Assembly (NCBI GenBank): GCA_015179125.1
Contig: WHVA01000107.1
Coordinates: 124,001 to 188,000 of the forward strand
DNA: 64,000 bases
From: Gautieria morchelliformis
Taxonomy: Eukaryota; Basidiomycota; Agaricomycetes; Gomphales; Gomphaceae
Direction of reading: 5' to 3'
Position 1 is the stretch's first letter. Each line of letters opens with the position of its first letter. Below the pieces are notes generated by a model. That model was not told where the DNA came from, ran no database searches, and saw only the letters and a list, made by a program, of their open reading frames with translations. Shown one piece after another: positions 22,301 through 36,514 of the stretch. The translations under genes and the position numbers were made by a program.

Positions 22301-24380
22301 TTGGGGTCAATGTCCTTTATGGATCTAGAAAGCACGTGCTTCTTGCCAAGAAGGGCGCCCTGGATGTCTTGTTCGGCACGGGATGTGATAAGAACACGGA
22401 AGTTAGATGGCAGCTTTGCAGCTTCGTTGCTCAGGACAGACAAGAGAGCCTGGCGATATTCCAAGTCTCCGCTCTCATCCAATGCATCAATAACGATCAC
22501 GCTCGGTCCAACGGCCGTTAGGTCCTTGGAGGGGTCCAGAATGAACTTTTGGAACTGCTCGCGAGGTGCCAACGTGGTCCGAAGTGCTTTCTGCTCCCCG
22601 ACGACTTTCAGCAATGATGCTTTTCGTGCTGGATCCTGATCAGCCAGATCACGAGCAATCGTGCTAAAGACATTGTCGGGGGATCGCTGTGCCTGAAGAG
22701 CACGGTCAAAAAAGTACGACGACCCAAGACGTTTGATGCTACTAAGTCGTTTAGCGACCTCGTGGGCGATGGCAGACTTGCCGGCACCCGCAACATCGTT
22801 CAAGAAAAATATGCGTGGGGCGTCCTCGCTATCCTGGTTGATCCAATCCCAGATCTCCGCAATAACTGTCTCCCGAGTATCCCGAAGACATCCTTTTTCG
22901 GGATTGAACTTAGCACCGTCTGCGTAGGGCATGTCAACCAGCAGAACTGCCCCAGCTGATTGCAAGGTGTATTAGGCTTGGGAAAGGCCTCAAATGAGAA
23001 AACTCACGGATGTCGCTCACGACATCCAGAACACGTAGTACAGTGATTTCAGTATGAATCGCTGCAGGTTGTTGTAGCTCCAACTGGAGTTTGTTGAAAG
23101 ATTCCTGATATTGTTTGACCTTGCTGTCGACATCCGACACTAGATTTTTCGGGTTTTTTTTCCCTGAACAAAGATCATCAGCTATGGCTACCTGACAGTG
23201 GGTCCAACATACAGAAATCCTTGTTTTTTGCGTAGGCGCGGATAAAGTAGCTGCATTCTAACGTCTGTTGCGCCAAGGATAGGATAATTGACTTTTGCGA
23301 TTCAATTTTCTTCAACGGCTCTGCCAGATGGACGAATGCATACGCGTCTCCAATAATTTTCGCCAGATCATGGATACTGTCGTCCCGGTCCATGTGATCA
23401 ATGATCGCCTAAAACCCCTAGACGTCAGCTATGTCTCCGCCCGGTTGGTGTATGTCATAGACGTACCTTGTGTGCAAGGGACAGGATGGACCATGCCATT
23501 TTCGCATAAGGATAGACCTAAAATCAAGCGCACCGTGTCAATGAGATGACCTGGGAGAAGACCAACCTACCATACCTCTGAGGCCTTATCCACAATTTCG
23601 ATGAACAGCCTGATATTGTCAACGAGGGGAGCCCAAACCGCCGATATTGTATTGAAAGTATTGATGGTGGAAGTGGCGACATCGGCCCCAGCACCTGCGT
23701 CGACAATTAGGGACGGTGCGGAGAACATTTCGTCGACCACTTTCGTTCCGCTGGCTGCTTCGTTCAACTGGGCCACTAGCGCCTCGTCGGACGTCGCGAA
23801 AAACGTGAGGGTGAACTCTAGCACAGTCACAACCTCATGCATCTTGCCTGATATATCTGATTTTCGCAGTTTGCGAGCAACGGCTGCTGTGTTCCATGAT
23901 TACGTGTGCATTCCGTCGATAAGCGAACGGACTGACCTCCAGTTGTCCCTTCTGCAAGCAGCAACTCAATCCTTTCCTTCGCACCGCCTATGTAGTCATC
24001 ACCCGCGAAGGTACGATGCCCATATACTTCAATTTCCAACATAGAAGACCCATTCAAGTGGAAGCTGTGTATGGATTTAAGATCACATCGAGACAATAAC
24101 ACTGGAATTAAACGCACAAATAGAATGGCTCATTCGACGAGGCAGTATTGCCTCTCGCAGGTAACGCAGCCTTCTGGATATCCTTATCGACGAAGATTTT
24201 CACGAAGCAGTGACTAGGACGCTTGCCGAACAGTGTGGTATTAGGAAGATGGTTGCATTTCAGGTCTGTGGTCGATCTCCAAGAGTCAGCATACAATAGA
24301 AAGTGCAAACGAACGAGACTTTCCTGCAACTTTGATTGCTGCAGGAATTCTTCAGGGTAGAGAGTGAACAGTTGGCTCAC
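19322..24380 (-). CDS. C2-NACHT-WD40 STAND/NLR receptor
   Basis: Spliced gene. The N-terminal exons (about 24330-23990) encode a C2-like domain (LFGKRPSHCFVKIFVDKD ... MLEIEVYGHRTFAGDDYIGG). Alpha-helical exons follow (23890-22990: KMHEVVTVLEFTLTFFATSD; AIIDHMDRDDSIHDLAKIIG). The exon ending at 21430 holds the NACHT NTPase with P-loop VAGAGKS and Walker B VIVIDALDES. A 50-nt intron (21380-21429, CAG|GTGAGTG) then joins DNDTTAFVRDTRKFIATFWS to 14 WD40 repeats; stop at 19322-19324. STAND proteins of this type are ATP-switch receptors; relatives such as HET-E act in fungal non-self recognition. The start codon is uncertain: the first in-frame ATG of the C2 exon is at 24378-24380, but a short upstream exon near 24430 is possible. 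No break in the frame was found after splicing. Confidence 0.8.
19383..21170 (-). repeat. WD40 repeat array, 14 near-identical 129-bp units
   Basis: Fourteen 43-residue repeats of the form VTSVAFSPDGKRIVSGS-xD-xTIRVWNADSG-EVxSGPFEGHT. Most of each unit is almost invariant, while the two residues before V-x-S-V (DY, SS, NY, DW, HW, DS, GW, AW, NA) and the S-x-D position vary. Such homogenised repeats with a few variable surface positions are known from HET-E/HET-D/HET-R of Podospora and suggest concerted evolution. Confidence 0.85.
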
Positions 24381-26089
24381 CAGAGAAGTGATCCTGGACT
24401 TACGCTACTGTGCTTTTAACGTTTCCCTTAACATTGCTCATTGTTCGCGGTGTTCGAGGTGGGTGATAGGATGGGAGTTACAGTGTCCACGCGCGTCTGA
24501 TATTGGGCGCCTCTGGGGGAAAACAAAAATAGGACGACGCGCCAGATTTTCTGAATACGCTGTAAGCTCTCGTACAGCACTATAAGGCAGATTTGTTTGT
24601 TGGTCAGCGAACTGCTGCTTTCCACAATTAGAAGTCATCTCAAGACTCCGTCCACGACGTCTCCATCCACAAGTGAGGGTGTCGACATCCCATGCCAGCG
24701 CTCACTTGGCGAGCTCTCCAGCTCTCCAACTCTGACGAAGTTACACCGCTGTCACACTACCCAGTGAGCATCGCAGTTGCAGTGCCTGCATGCATCAAAC
24801 TGTCTGCTGTCACTCGAGGACCATATCACGCCCGCGTAGGCCACATTCGGGAGCATGTGTGCGGATGTACTGTGCTGCTGGCGACGTCATGATCGGTGAC
24901 ACCAGGATGCAGACGTACGGATAAGGCAGGATGAGAGACAAGGAAATTGCAGAGGGGGGCTGAGGCGTATCGTGGGTAAGTCGTTAAGACGTCCTGGCGA
25001 AAAGAGCGCTATAACATGAGGATCCACCTGCATAAAACATCGAGCTACGTGCTAACTGTTAGCGTTGTCATAAAGGGGTGGAAACCTTGAAAGAGGGATT
25101 GTAAACTTGAAACATAACATTGTATATACGCACATTGGTCTTCCACGCGCAAAGGAGACGAGGAAAGTTAGGAACGAGCTAGTGACACGGTGAGACCACC
25201 CAGCCGCAGGTGTTGAGCATCGTGCGTATGCCAACACCAAGCCCTCAGACACAATGTAAAAGTTTACCATTTCTAGACGACAAGCAAGTATAAGAGACCC
25301 GTTCGTGCTTGGTCAGCCTGAGGTCAATTTTGGGTCTTACGGCACATGAAAATGGCCCGAATAGTTCTCCTGCCTCAGGTCTATTTGTGTTCGGAGGACA
25401 TGCGGGTTGCACTACTCGTGATCTCCAAGAGTGATATGCAAGAAACGACTTGGATTTGAGCTACAGAGCGTGTGCGGAATCTCCATACCACAGCGACTCG
25501 GACGCCGCGGGGAATGCTAGGGAAATTATGAGGTGAAGGCAAAGTGGACGGTTGGTCGGTATCGGGTGTAGAAATTTGTGACTTATCCACAGAATTTGAG
25601 GGAACCCTGTGAGCATGGTGACATCGGCGAAGTCAGCGGCAAACACCGTGTTGCGATGGGATGATAGTCCAAGCCAGAAAAAGGAATATGGCCGCTTAAG
25701 TCGCCACACAACAATCTTAGCGGCGCTAAGCAGCGAAGCTTTCTCAGAAGTCGGAACGCCGCAAATCTGAAGTACTGTAATGGTGTAGAATCGGAGCTTG
25801 AAGCTGTCGATTGGCGGTGAGTAGATTATTGCTTGAGATGACCAGTCGGGTTCAACGTGTATATGCGAGTGGTGCTAGACGCTGTCTATACTGTAGATGC
25901 GATTCGATCTTTTCTCCTCATACTGTATCCTCGTTCTATTCTTCAATTGTAGTCTGCAGGAAGCGGAGTTAGTTGGCTTCACGGGTGAAACATAGATCTG
26001 GATGATATGAACTATGATCCCACACAAACTCAAATCCAATCGTGAAGAGCCCAGATAAGAGCGCATCCTACATCCACATCCAGTTCTCG
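24381..26089. other. Intergenic / 5' regions
   Basis: Holds the uncertain 5' end of the NACHT-WD40 gene (about 24400-24640) and otherwise no recognised gene. Short open frames on both strands show no family resemblance. Confidence 0.4.
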
Positions 26090-27041
26090 ATGGCAAGCAA
26101 GGACATTGACCCTACGCTCGATGTAGCGGTTGTCGCTGAGACGCAGGTTGCTGCGGCTGCTGACTTGAGCGTCTTTGATGCGCGGGGGAACACGATTCGC
26201 TTTGGTGCGTTGTTTGAGCTCGAAAAGACTATCGTTGTGTTTATAAGTGAGTGGCCTGACTATGTGGTGTGCGATGTATGTGCTGAGGGCTGGACGTAGG
26301 ACACTTTTTCTGTGGAGTGAGTGCCTATTTCTTGTGCGTGCTTCTGACCCCCACATTGTTGCATAGAGGTGCCAGGTGCGCATCGGCAGGCTACAGGGTT
26401 GTGCTGTCGTTTTGAATGCATGGACAGGATTATGTGTCGCAATTGAGCACCGTGCGCTCCGAAGCACTTGAGCAGGCTGGTACAAAGATCATCGTCATCG
26501 GCTGTGGCGACTGGATCCTTATCAACAACTATCGCGGTGTGTACCCATTACTACCACAGCACTCCTTGCTGACGCTGACATTCCAGAGCTTACTTGTGCC
26601 ACGCCGCACCCACTCATATCGTACTATGCAGACCCTACACGCAATCTCTACCGCGCTTTGGGAATGACCGCGGAGAACCTCGCGACCACGCCAAAGGGTG
26701 GCCACCGACGGAGCTATGTTGACATGGGGAAATTTGTGAATGCTGCGAGGAGTGTCGTCGTGAGTGGCGTGGCCCTCGTTGCTAACATGGCTAATTTGAC
26801 ATGCTTGCCTGCAGCGTGCATTGAGAAACTGGCCTTCACAGGTCGGCAAACAGGGAAACCTTTCACAGCTGGGCGGCGAGTTGATCCTGGGTCCCTGTAC
26901 GTGCCATTGCCTTCTCGTGGGGAACACCCTCTGACGCCGTCGCCAGCCAATTCATGTCACTTCGCGCACTTTATGCGGCACACTGAAGACCATATCGACG
27001 TGCCAGAACTCTTTCAAAAGGCGGGTGTGGCGTACCCATAG
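26090..27041 (+). CDS. AhpC/TSA-like (PRXL2C/AAED1-type) thioredoxin-fold protein, copy 1
   Basis: Six exons: 26090-26246, a 17-nt micro-exon 26300-26316, 26428-26536, 26587-26759, 26815-about 26896, and a last exon ending with TAG at 27041. The spliced frame reads MASKDIDPTLDVAVVAETQV, then LSVFDARGNTIRFGALFELE, VVFIRHFFCG, TKIIVIGCGDWILI, ATPHPLISYYADPTRNLYRA, GKQGNLSQLGGELILG and HFMRHTEDHIDVPELFQKAG. This is the AhpC/TSA antioxidant-like family of thioredoxin folds. One Cys of the usual C-x-x-C position is visible in the micro-exon; the second is not. Enzyme activity is therefore uncertain. A paralogue lies at 54201-55132 with the same exon plan. Confidence 0.75.
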
Positions 27042-27230
27042 ATCCGCAAGCCTTTAAAAGCTCAGGCAATGCCCATACGCCCATACGCCATGCCCTGTAC
27101 CTCTACGTTCCTATGTATACCCTATACGTGCAGCTGTCAGCTGTCTATTTAGTTTTCGTTTAGCTGCTTTCGTTTATGGTTGTGACACATGCATTTCGTC
27201 CTTACGTAAACATAATTTTTTTGCGCGTCT

Positions 27231-27236
27231 TATAAA
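27231..27236 (+). promoter_or_regulatory. TATA-like box of the fusion gene
   Basis: TATAAA 34 bp before the ATG at 27270. The distance would give a very short leader; assignment is tentative. Confidence 0.35.
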
Positions 27237-27269
27237 CTCCCCGCTCCAAGCTTCGAGCAACGCTATACC

Positions 27270-30204
<2,935 letters not shown>

Positions 30205-31633
30205 GGAGGGGCGTTGTGTTGTGTCCTCTGACAGAGACCAAAGCGTTCTCTGGCGGTCGAGAGGAAGTGAAAAACTTTACCCTTAGCTGGTATTTTCTGT
30301 GAGTGGAGTAAAAACTGAGTACCCTGGTGAGCAAGCAAGTAGAGATAGAGAAATATGAAATTGAGCGACTTGGTAGTCTGTTTTGTCATTTTCTGAGTTG
30401 ATGTAAGGAGTCTACGGCACGGACACGGCGTGGAAATTCCAGCAGCTTACTTGTACTGTACTCCTCACCGGTAACATTACATGTAAGGATTACACTTCGC
30501 CGGGGCATATATATCTTACCCCTTCCCCGCCCGGCGACCAAATCGAAAGGCAGGTTGATCGCCCGTAACTAGCTTCACAGCTCTACTCAGTTCCTGGTGG
30601 TAGAATCGTATCGACGTTTCGGGCTATTATGTAATGGAGGTCTCGACCACCGCCACATTCGGATGTATAAGCCATCAAAGGTCTCCCATGCCAGTGTACT
30701 TGCGACAGCCTGAGATGCTCATCCCGATTCCCGGGCAGTGTGTTATTTCAGGCTACGTATCGGAAAAACTTACCTTGGACAAGACCCGCTTGGAAGTCTT
30801 ACGACGTTGACAGCTGCCCTTCGATCATGATTTATCATTCCTTATGGGATCGTTTACTCTGTTCCAGCATGAGCGCTTACTACATTTTCGAACAGCCAAC
30901 AGGACGACCACATCACATAATGGCCCCAGGCGGCAAATGGGATCAAAACCAGGTCCGCTATTACCTCCGCTGCTTCCATAAACCTTCCCTGTCCTGCAGA
31001 CTGAGTCTCGTGCCCGACATTGTAGAAGTGTTTCCCACTTCTTCCGGCCCGGGATGGCACCAGGTACCCTAACTGATTGCGAGGGAAACTAATCCTCCCC
31101 CAACACTCGTGTTAGTCTGCTTATCCAAGATAAGTAGTCCAGCCGCCGAGCATTAAGATTCAAAAGGCTCTGGCCACGGTTCACAGGCTACGGCATTGGC
31201 CACTTGGTGCCAATTGACAGCGCAGACATCAGCAACAGCGTCCCATGCCGATACAGATACACAGAAGATCCGGATCCAGCGGATCGCATTCAACTCTTTT
31301 CTGGACACGACAGGAGAAATAGCGAAGTATCTCTCGTAAGTGGCACGTCACGACGCCCTTCGTGTCGCAGATCATGTACCTCACCTCAGCACAACGCACA
31401 GAAAGCTGACATCATTGAAGGGTATAACTTCTCACCTCACCTCAGCATACCTCACAGAAAGCTGAACTCATTGAAGGGTATAACTGCACATCGGCTACAG
31501 AGCCCTTTGCTATCGTTTCTATCCCACGTCCAGCAATTCTGGTGGCCCCTTGCTAGGCCCACGTCGATTTATAGGGAAGTCGGCCAACAGAGACGAGCTT
31601 TTTTCTACACGACCCTAGGATACGGTGTCTGCA
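30205..31633. other. Intergenic, with a 55-bp tandem duplication
   Basis: A two-copy direct repeat, cctcacctcagca ... ttgaagggtataact, at about 31379-31431 and 31434-31486. No gene recognised in the remainder. Confidence 0.5.
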
Positions 31634-33231
31634 ATGGAGTCCACCGCGCTGGAACATGACGCCGTGATATGGAAGTCCATAGATAACGGCAGGCAGCTGG
31701 TACTCGCCTCGACCACACTCATCATATATGAGTACCTGATAACTCTTGATCAAGAGGTAATAACACACGTTATTCAGCAGTTTTCATGTACTAATGATTC
31801 TCCTTGGTCATTTTTTAGGTCAAATTCTTCTGGGGGGGGAAATGGACACCGTCACGGATACTGTATCTTTCAGTTAGTCGCATACCAGTGCGCGATTTCA
31901 TTGGCTATTTACGATGATTTCTTGTATAGAATCGTTATCTCCCTCCGTTGATTATGGCGTGCGCTTTGAGCTCTTTGTGGCATGATGATCACGCTGATCC
32001 CTCGCTTAATACCCAGTCTGGTGATGGCATGTGAGTAATAGTCACTGACACCTCCATGAAGGAGCATCTAAGGCCTCCCAAGGTTTTAACGCAAAAGTAA
32101 CGTTGGAAGTATGTGATCCCTAGTTTCCCACTCTTGTGCCTCAGTCACTAATTGCCCATGCGTAGTTGTGAGTGATTATCAGGCTCGAGTTGGCCGCCAC
32201 ATACTCTCTTGATCTGCTATTAACTGTGTCTCCAATACTAAGCTGCGACAAAGCTATCCGAGCAATATTCGGGTTGTCGACTGTTGCCTTGTTCGTCATT
32301 CAAGGTCAGTACTATGGTCCACTGCCAAAATTGTCCCGATATTCATGATCATGCAGGGATATTGGTTGTTCGAGTGTTCTACCTTTTCTCGCATAGCACT
32401 GTGGCTCGTTTTATCATTGCCGGGAGTTACGTCGTGTCTATAACCGCGACAATTGTCCTCGAGTATAATGCACTCCATGGAAGGCCTCTGCTTACGCCTC
32501 TTGCCGCGCTGGCAGAGCGTGTAGCTCTCGTTGGCTGTCCGGTGCATCAGATGAAGCTAATGTGGCATCTCTTCCTTCCCGCATTTTCCTTGCACACTGT
32601 CCTATACATTTTCACCCTCATACGTGTCTTATCGTGTGAGGACTCTCCTCAGGCATTGTTGATAAGAAGGCTCCATCGAGAGTAAGTGTTTGAGAATGGT
32701 ATTACTCGGGTGCCAACTACGATGTTTTTTGACAGTGGGGGCTTTTTCTATTTGGTCGTGATAGGTTTGACCCTCATCCCGTAATTCTTGAGAGGATTTG
32801 ATCACTGATGGCACTTACCGTAGCTGCTGTGGGTTACACAGAAATCGGTGCCGGGTTATCAAACATCCCCACGGTAAGGATCATGTGAATCCAACCGAGT
32901 CAGCTTCACAAAGCTTATATGATGTTAGATCACCATACCCGCGGTATTCGCAAAGTAAGCTTTTAGCCTCGTTCCTTGTAATCCTCATCTTCCTCTTCCG
33001 CTAAACCTGTCTTCTTCCTCAAATTGCAGCTTTATTTTAGTCGCCACGTCCATCAGCATCTCTCGTGTCATGCTGAGCTTCCATACGCTTGCGGACCATA
33101 TCCGGAATGACCCTTCAAGACGCGTTGTCAACGGCATTCCACTCAGCAGAGTCACTCATGCAAAGAGGGGTAGCAACCACGAGGAGCATCTAGTTGTTGG
33201 GGGCGCCAGTGTGACCATCCACCAAGGTTGA
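31634..33231 (+). CDS. DUF6533-type 7-TM protein
   Basis: Exon 1 starts at 31634: ESTALEHDAVIWKSIDNGRQ, then a helix and YEYLITLDQEV. After an intron ending TTTTTTAG the next exon gives KFFWGGKWTPSRILYLSV, the DUF6533 signature. Later exons read CDKAIRAIFGLSTVALFVIQ, GILVVRVFYLF with two more helices (to about 32682), GGFFYLVVI, AAVGYTEIGAGLSNIP, and a last exon FILVATSISISRVMLSFHTL ending with TGA at 33229-33231. The family has about seven membrane spans and no known function; it is expanded in Agaricomycetes. Some exon borders, especially between 31900 and 32220, are not settled, so intactness is likely but unproven. Confidence 0.65.
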
Positions 33232-34212
33232 CGCGTTAATGATCGTCAGATGCTCCACAGGAAGAAGGTCACTTTGATCCCTCCACCCCCAACCCACTTA
33301 GACATATCAGATGGCTCATATAGATATGACCTGCATGGTGTCTCTGTCGTGCAGTCGTAGCACATCATGTAAGAGGAGACGAACGTTCCCCCAAGCTTCC
33401 TGTGATAGTACATCAGGGTGTCCTGTAGAGCTTGTCATGTGGCTCATTCGACATGCAAAACAGTGCGGCTTCCCTTGCTCGCGTTTCGCTAGAGCTTTTC
33501 ATGCGTGTACACAGGAAGGACGTAAGTCATGCACGTGGTGCGACACGCTCATAGGGCTTCTCGTAACTACGTAGTGAGGTCTGCAAGACTGCACGCACCA
33601 CACTCTGGACGGTATATGACGGTTGTTTATGAGCTCTATGTAATCCCCGGTAGCCTCATCACAGCACACGACTGTTCGCCTGTTCCCTATGCGCCCAATG
33701 ACATGCGACATGGTGTCCTCTGTACTCATCCTAAAGGAATGGGCTGCCTGTGTATTCTTCTTCTAGGAGCGTATAACATAATTGGATCTGTCCTTCTCGC
33801 ATGGAAGGACTGTTATCATAAGGGTCCTCTCATGAGCCCAGTTAAAGGCTATATACTATGTATTACAGGAAGTGTGGACTTTGTGCCCGTACCTCAGGTC
33901 AGGATATGCGCGGTCCGGTGAGCAATATTATATTTCCGCTCGACTTTCGGCTCATTTCGTCGCGGGGAGCGTCACTTGGCGTTGCCCCGTTGCAAGAACC
34001 ACATATCACACGGAAGCGACTACAGAATTGAAGTGCATGCTTCGCGCGGTGTTGTGTGACGGTAAGTTAACTGCATTTAGGCATATGCGCCACCTGGTAT
34101 ATGAAAAATACACAAGAAATGAAGGATGATAGTGCAGCCAATTAACAGTTTCTGTGAGTGGGTCAAGGTCAGGCACGACAAAGTCCACAAGATAAAAGCC
34201 AAAAACAAGATG
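33232..34212. other. Intergenic, with a segment shared with 40280-40365
   Basis: About 85 bp at 33476-33560 (tgctcgcgtttcgct ... gcgacacgctcatagg) recurs with changes at 40280-40365 in the spacer of the inverted duplication. No gene recognised. Confidence 0.45.
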
Positions 34213-34339
34213 CAAAGACATCCACTGCCATTCCTCAAGTTGCTATGTCTTCCACCACCATCATTGTAGTGTGATGTAACTCCCTGCAAGTTGACCCCAC
34301 AGCATCAACAAGAGTTTCTTGTATGAACCAGTGGCATGC

Positions 34340-35866
34340 ACGTACATAAGCTCACACGCCCATCCATGCCACTTGTAGCCAGCATGTGCCCTGTCAGGCT
34401 CAGGTCAACTACACATTTGTGCATCCCCATGCACACATTGAGCAATGAGAAATGATGAGTTGCACACACACATGCATGCAAAGGCACTGGGACGTACCAC
34501 CAGACCTGTGCCCATGCAGGATGAGTTGCACTTCCCCTGTGCGCAGGTCCCAGAACCGTACACTCCGGTCATCTGAACCTGATACAACCCACTGGTTGTC
34601 AGGAGACACGGCAATGGAGCGTACCACATCCTACATTCACACTAATGAGTGTCACCGCTCGCGAAGAATGAAGATATGCAGCGAGCAAAGGAGAAGATGG
34701 AAATGCAGGGGAAATGGCCTGCGACAAACCTTGTGTCCCCTAAACTCAACCATACACACACACTCCCCTTTGTTCAGGCTGCCCTCATCCTTTAGCAGTG
34801 ATTCCATGTCCTCTACACCCACTTCACATGGCTGCCTCAATTCCCTTCTCTGCATATTCCTCAGCAGCGGCCCCAAATCCCAGTGCTTCATGGTCTGATC
34901 CTTGCTACCACTGATGAGACCCTTCCCGTCAGGTGTGAATGCCACACTGGACACGTTGTCAATGTGGCCCACAAGGCGATCGACGAGTTGCCCTGTCTGG
35001 ACATTCCACAGGCACACGATAGTGTCATGGTAGCCTGCAGCGACTAGGGCCCCATCAGGAGAGACAGCAACAGAGAGTATTCTGGTGCTGAGCTACATAT
35101 TGCAGGGCCAAAAACACAAAACATACCATACCCAGGCATCAACACCCCAAATAAGCAAAACAATGTGTGTCAGTATGCCACATGTGATGAGACGTGACAA
35201 TAACACGCACATGCACTGGTTCTGTCATTGACAGTGACTTGTGCTGTCCGGTCTCCACGTTCCAGATGTGCATGGTGTCATCCCAGGAGGTGGAGAAAAT
35301 GAGGCGGCCATCATGTGAGAAGTCAAGGGAAAAACAACCCCTTTGATTATCCTCAAGTATGGAGAGGACGCGCTTGTTGGCAATGTCCCAGATCTGAGAG
35401 TGATGTGGGGCGAAGGGATGTGCAAGTTGTGAGGGATAATGTGCAGGTGAAAGGAAACATATAGTCCATGGATGAGCATGGATTGCAGGAATTAGAGTGA
35501 ATTGAGGAGGCAAAGGGGTAAATAAAGTGTCAGCACACAACATGAGGAAACATGCAATCTAACCTTGATTTTGTACGAGCCTGTTGCGAGAAGCTTCCCA
35601 TCGGGGCTGAAGCACACACCATGATAGCTAGCGGTGTCATGGGCAAGCACACTTTGTTCAAGTGTGGTCAATGTGTGGGGGAGAAGAGGGAAAAGGGAGA
35701 GGTGCAGGAAAGATGAGGTGATCACTCACCATGTCCTTTCCCCCATGGCTGTGTCATATATTTGTGCAGAACGAAGGCGCCCTATCGCAAGGTAGCACCC
35801 ATCAACTGAGAAACGGATGCATGTTATGCTGCTAGAAATGCTGGGTTAGTATGGAACTGCTAGATG
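34340..35866 (-). pseudogene. Tup1-like WD40 propeller fragment (left arm)
   Basis: Exons on the - strand read [162 protein letters not shown] and VDLSLTGHMLATSGMDGRVS. The order and spacing, including the long insert before RSIAVSP, match the seven-blade C-terminal propeller of the corepressor Tup1. The N-terminal Ssn6-binding helix and a convincing start are missing, so I treat it as a partial or decayed copy. It follows the receptor gene on the same strand; whether they were ever one transcript is unknown. Confidence 0.6.
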
Positions 35867-35871
35867 GAAAG

Positions 35872-36351
35872 TGTCAGGGGACACCCTGTTTTCCATTTCC
35901 AGTTCCGACACCACACCCAGTTCCGACTCCATTTCCGACTCCGGTTCCGGTTCCGATTCCATCTCCGCATCCGCTTTCGGGAACGATTCCGCTTCTGGGA
36001 GAACTTCCACCAGTTCCGTTCGCCTTGCCAGTTCCACTCCAATTTCCGACTTCCGCCCCGGAACAGTGTCGGAAATCAAGCGACTCGCATAATAGGTGGC
36101 ATCAAGGGTCGATCAAGGGTCAGGGGGATGCAGGGTTGATGGCGGGTGCCAAGTGTTGTCCCTGGCTGCGCAGCGTAGTATAATACGGGCTCGCTGACAT
36201 TGGGGGTCCTTAGACTTTTCTCTTTGGATTTCCCCTTGTCAGGTGAGAACCCCCTCTCTTGTATGCTCTGTTCATTTATACATACTTTGGATTTCCCCTT
36301 GTCAGTTGTGTGGTAGTGTGATCTCCACGACTAGCCAGGGTTGCCCTTACA
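35872..36351 (-). mobile_element. Solo LTR, family B
   Basis: A 480-bp element, on the - strand TGTAAGGGCAACC...CCCCTGACA, with a perfect 5-bp target duplication (GAAAG at 35867-35871 and 36352-36356 on the + strand). The matching place in the right arm (about 44320) is uninterrupted. Its middle carries a TTCCGATTCC-type repeat that produces Phe/Pro or Ser/Asp rich frames. Other copies: 46577-47027 and 47571-50346. Solo and non-coding. Confidence 0.85.
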
Positions 36352-36514
36352 GAAAGGAGACAATGTGAATCAAATTGAAGCCTTATCTAGCCATCAAACT
36401 CCACAAACCAAACCAACTCAGCCATGGCAACTCACCGCATCCAAGGACCATGCTTCAGTGTATGCCTCAAATCCACATCTACTTGATGCTGTGGTACATG
36501 TTTGCAGAAAGTCA

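Noticed and set aside
30740-31072. 110-codon frame as a gene
   Set aside because: No similarity or splice context; sits in intergenic DNA.
35872-36180. Phe/Pro-rich and Ser/Asp-rich frames as small genes
   Set aside because: They lie wholly inside a solo LTR-B with a simple TTCCGATTCC-type repeat.
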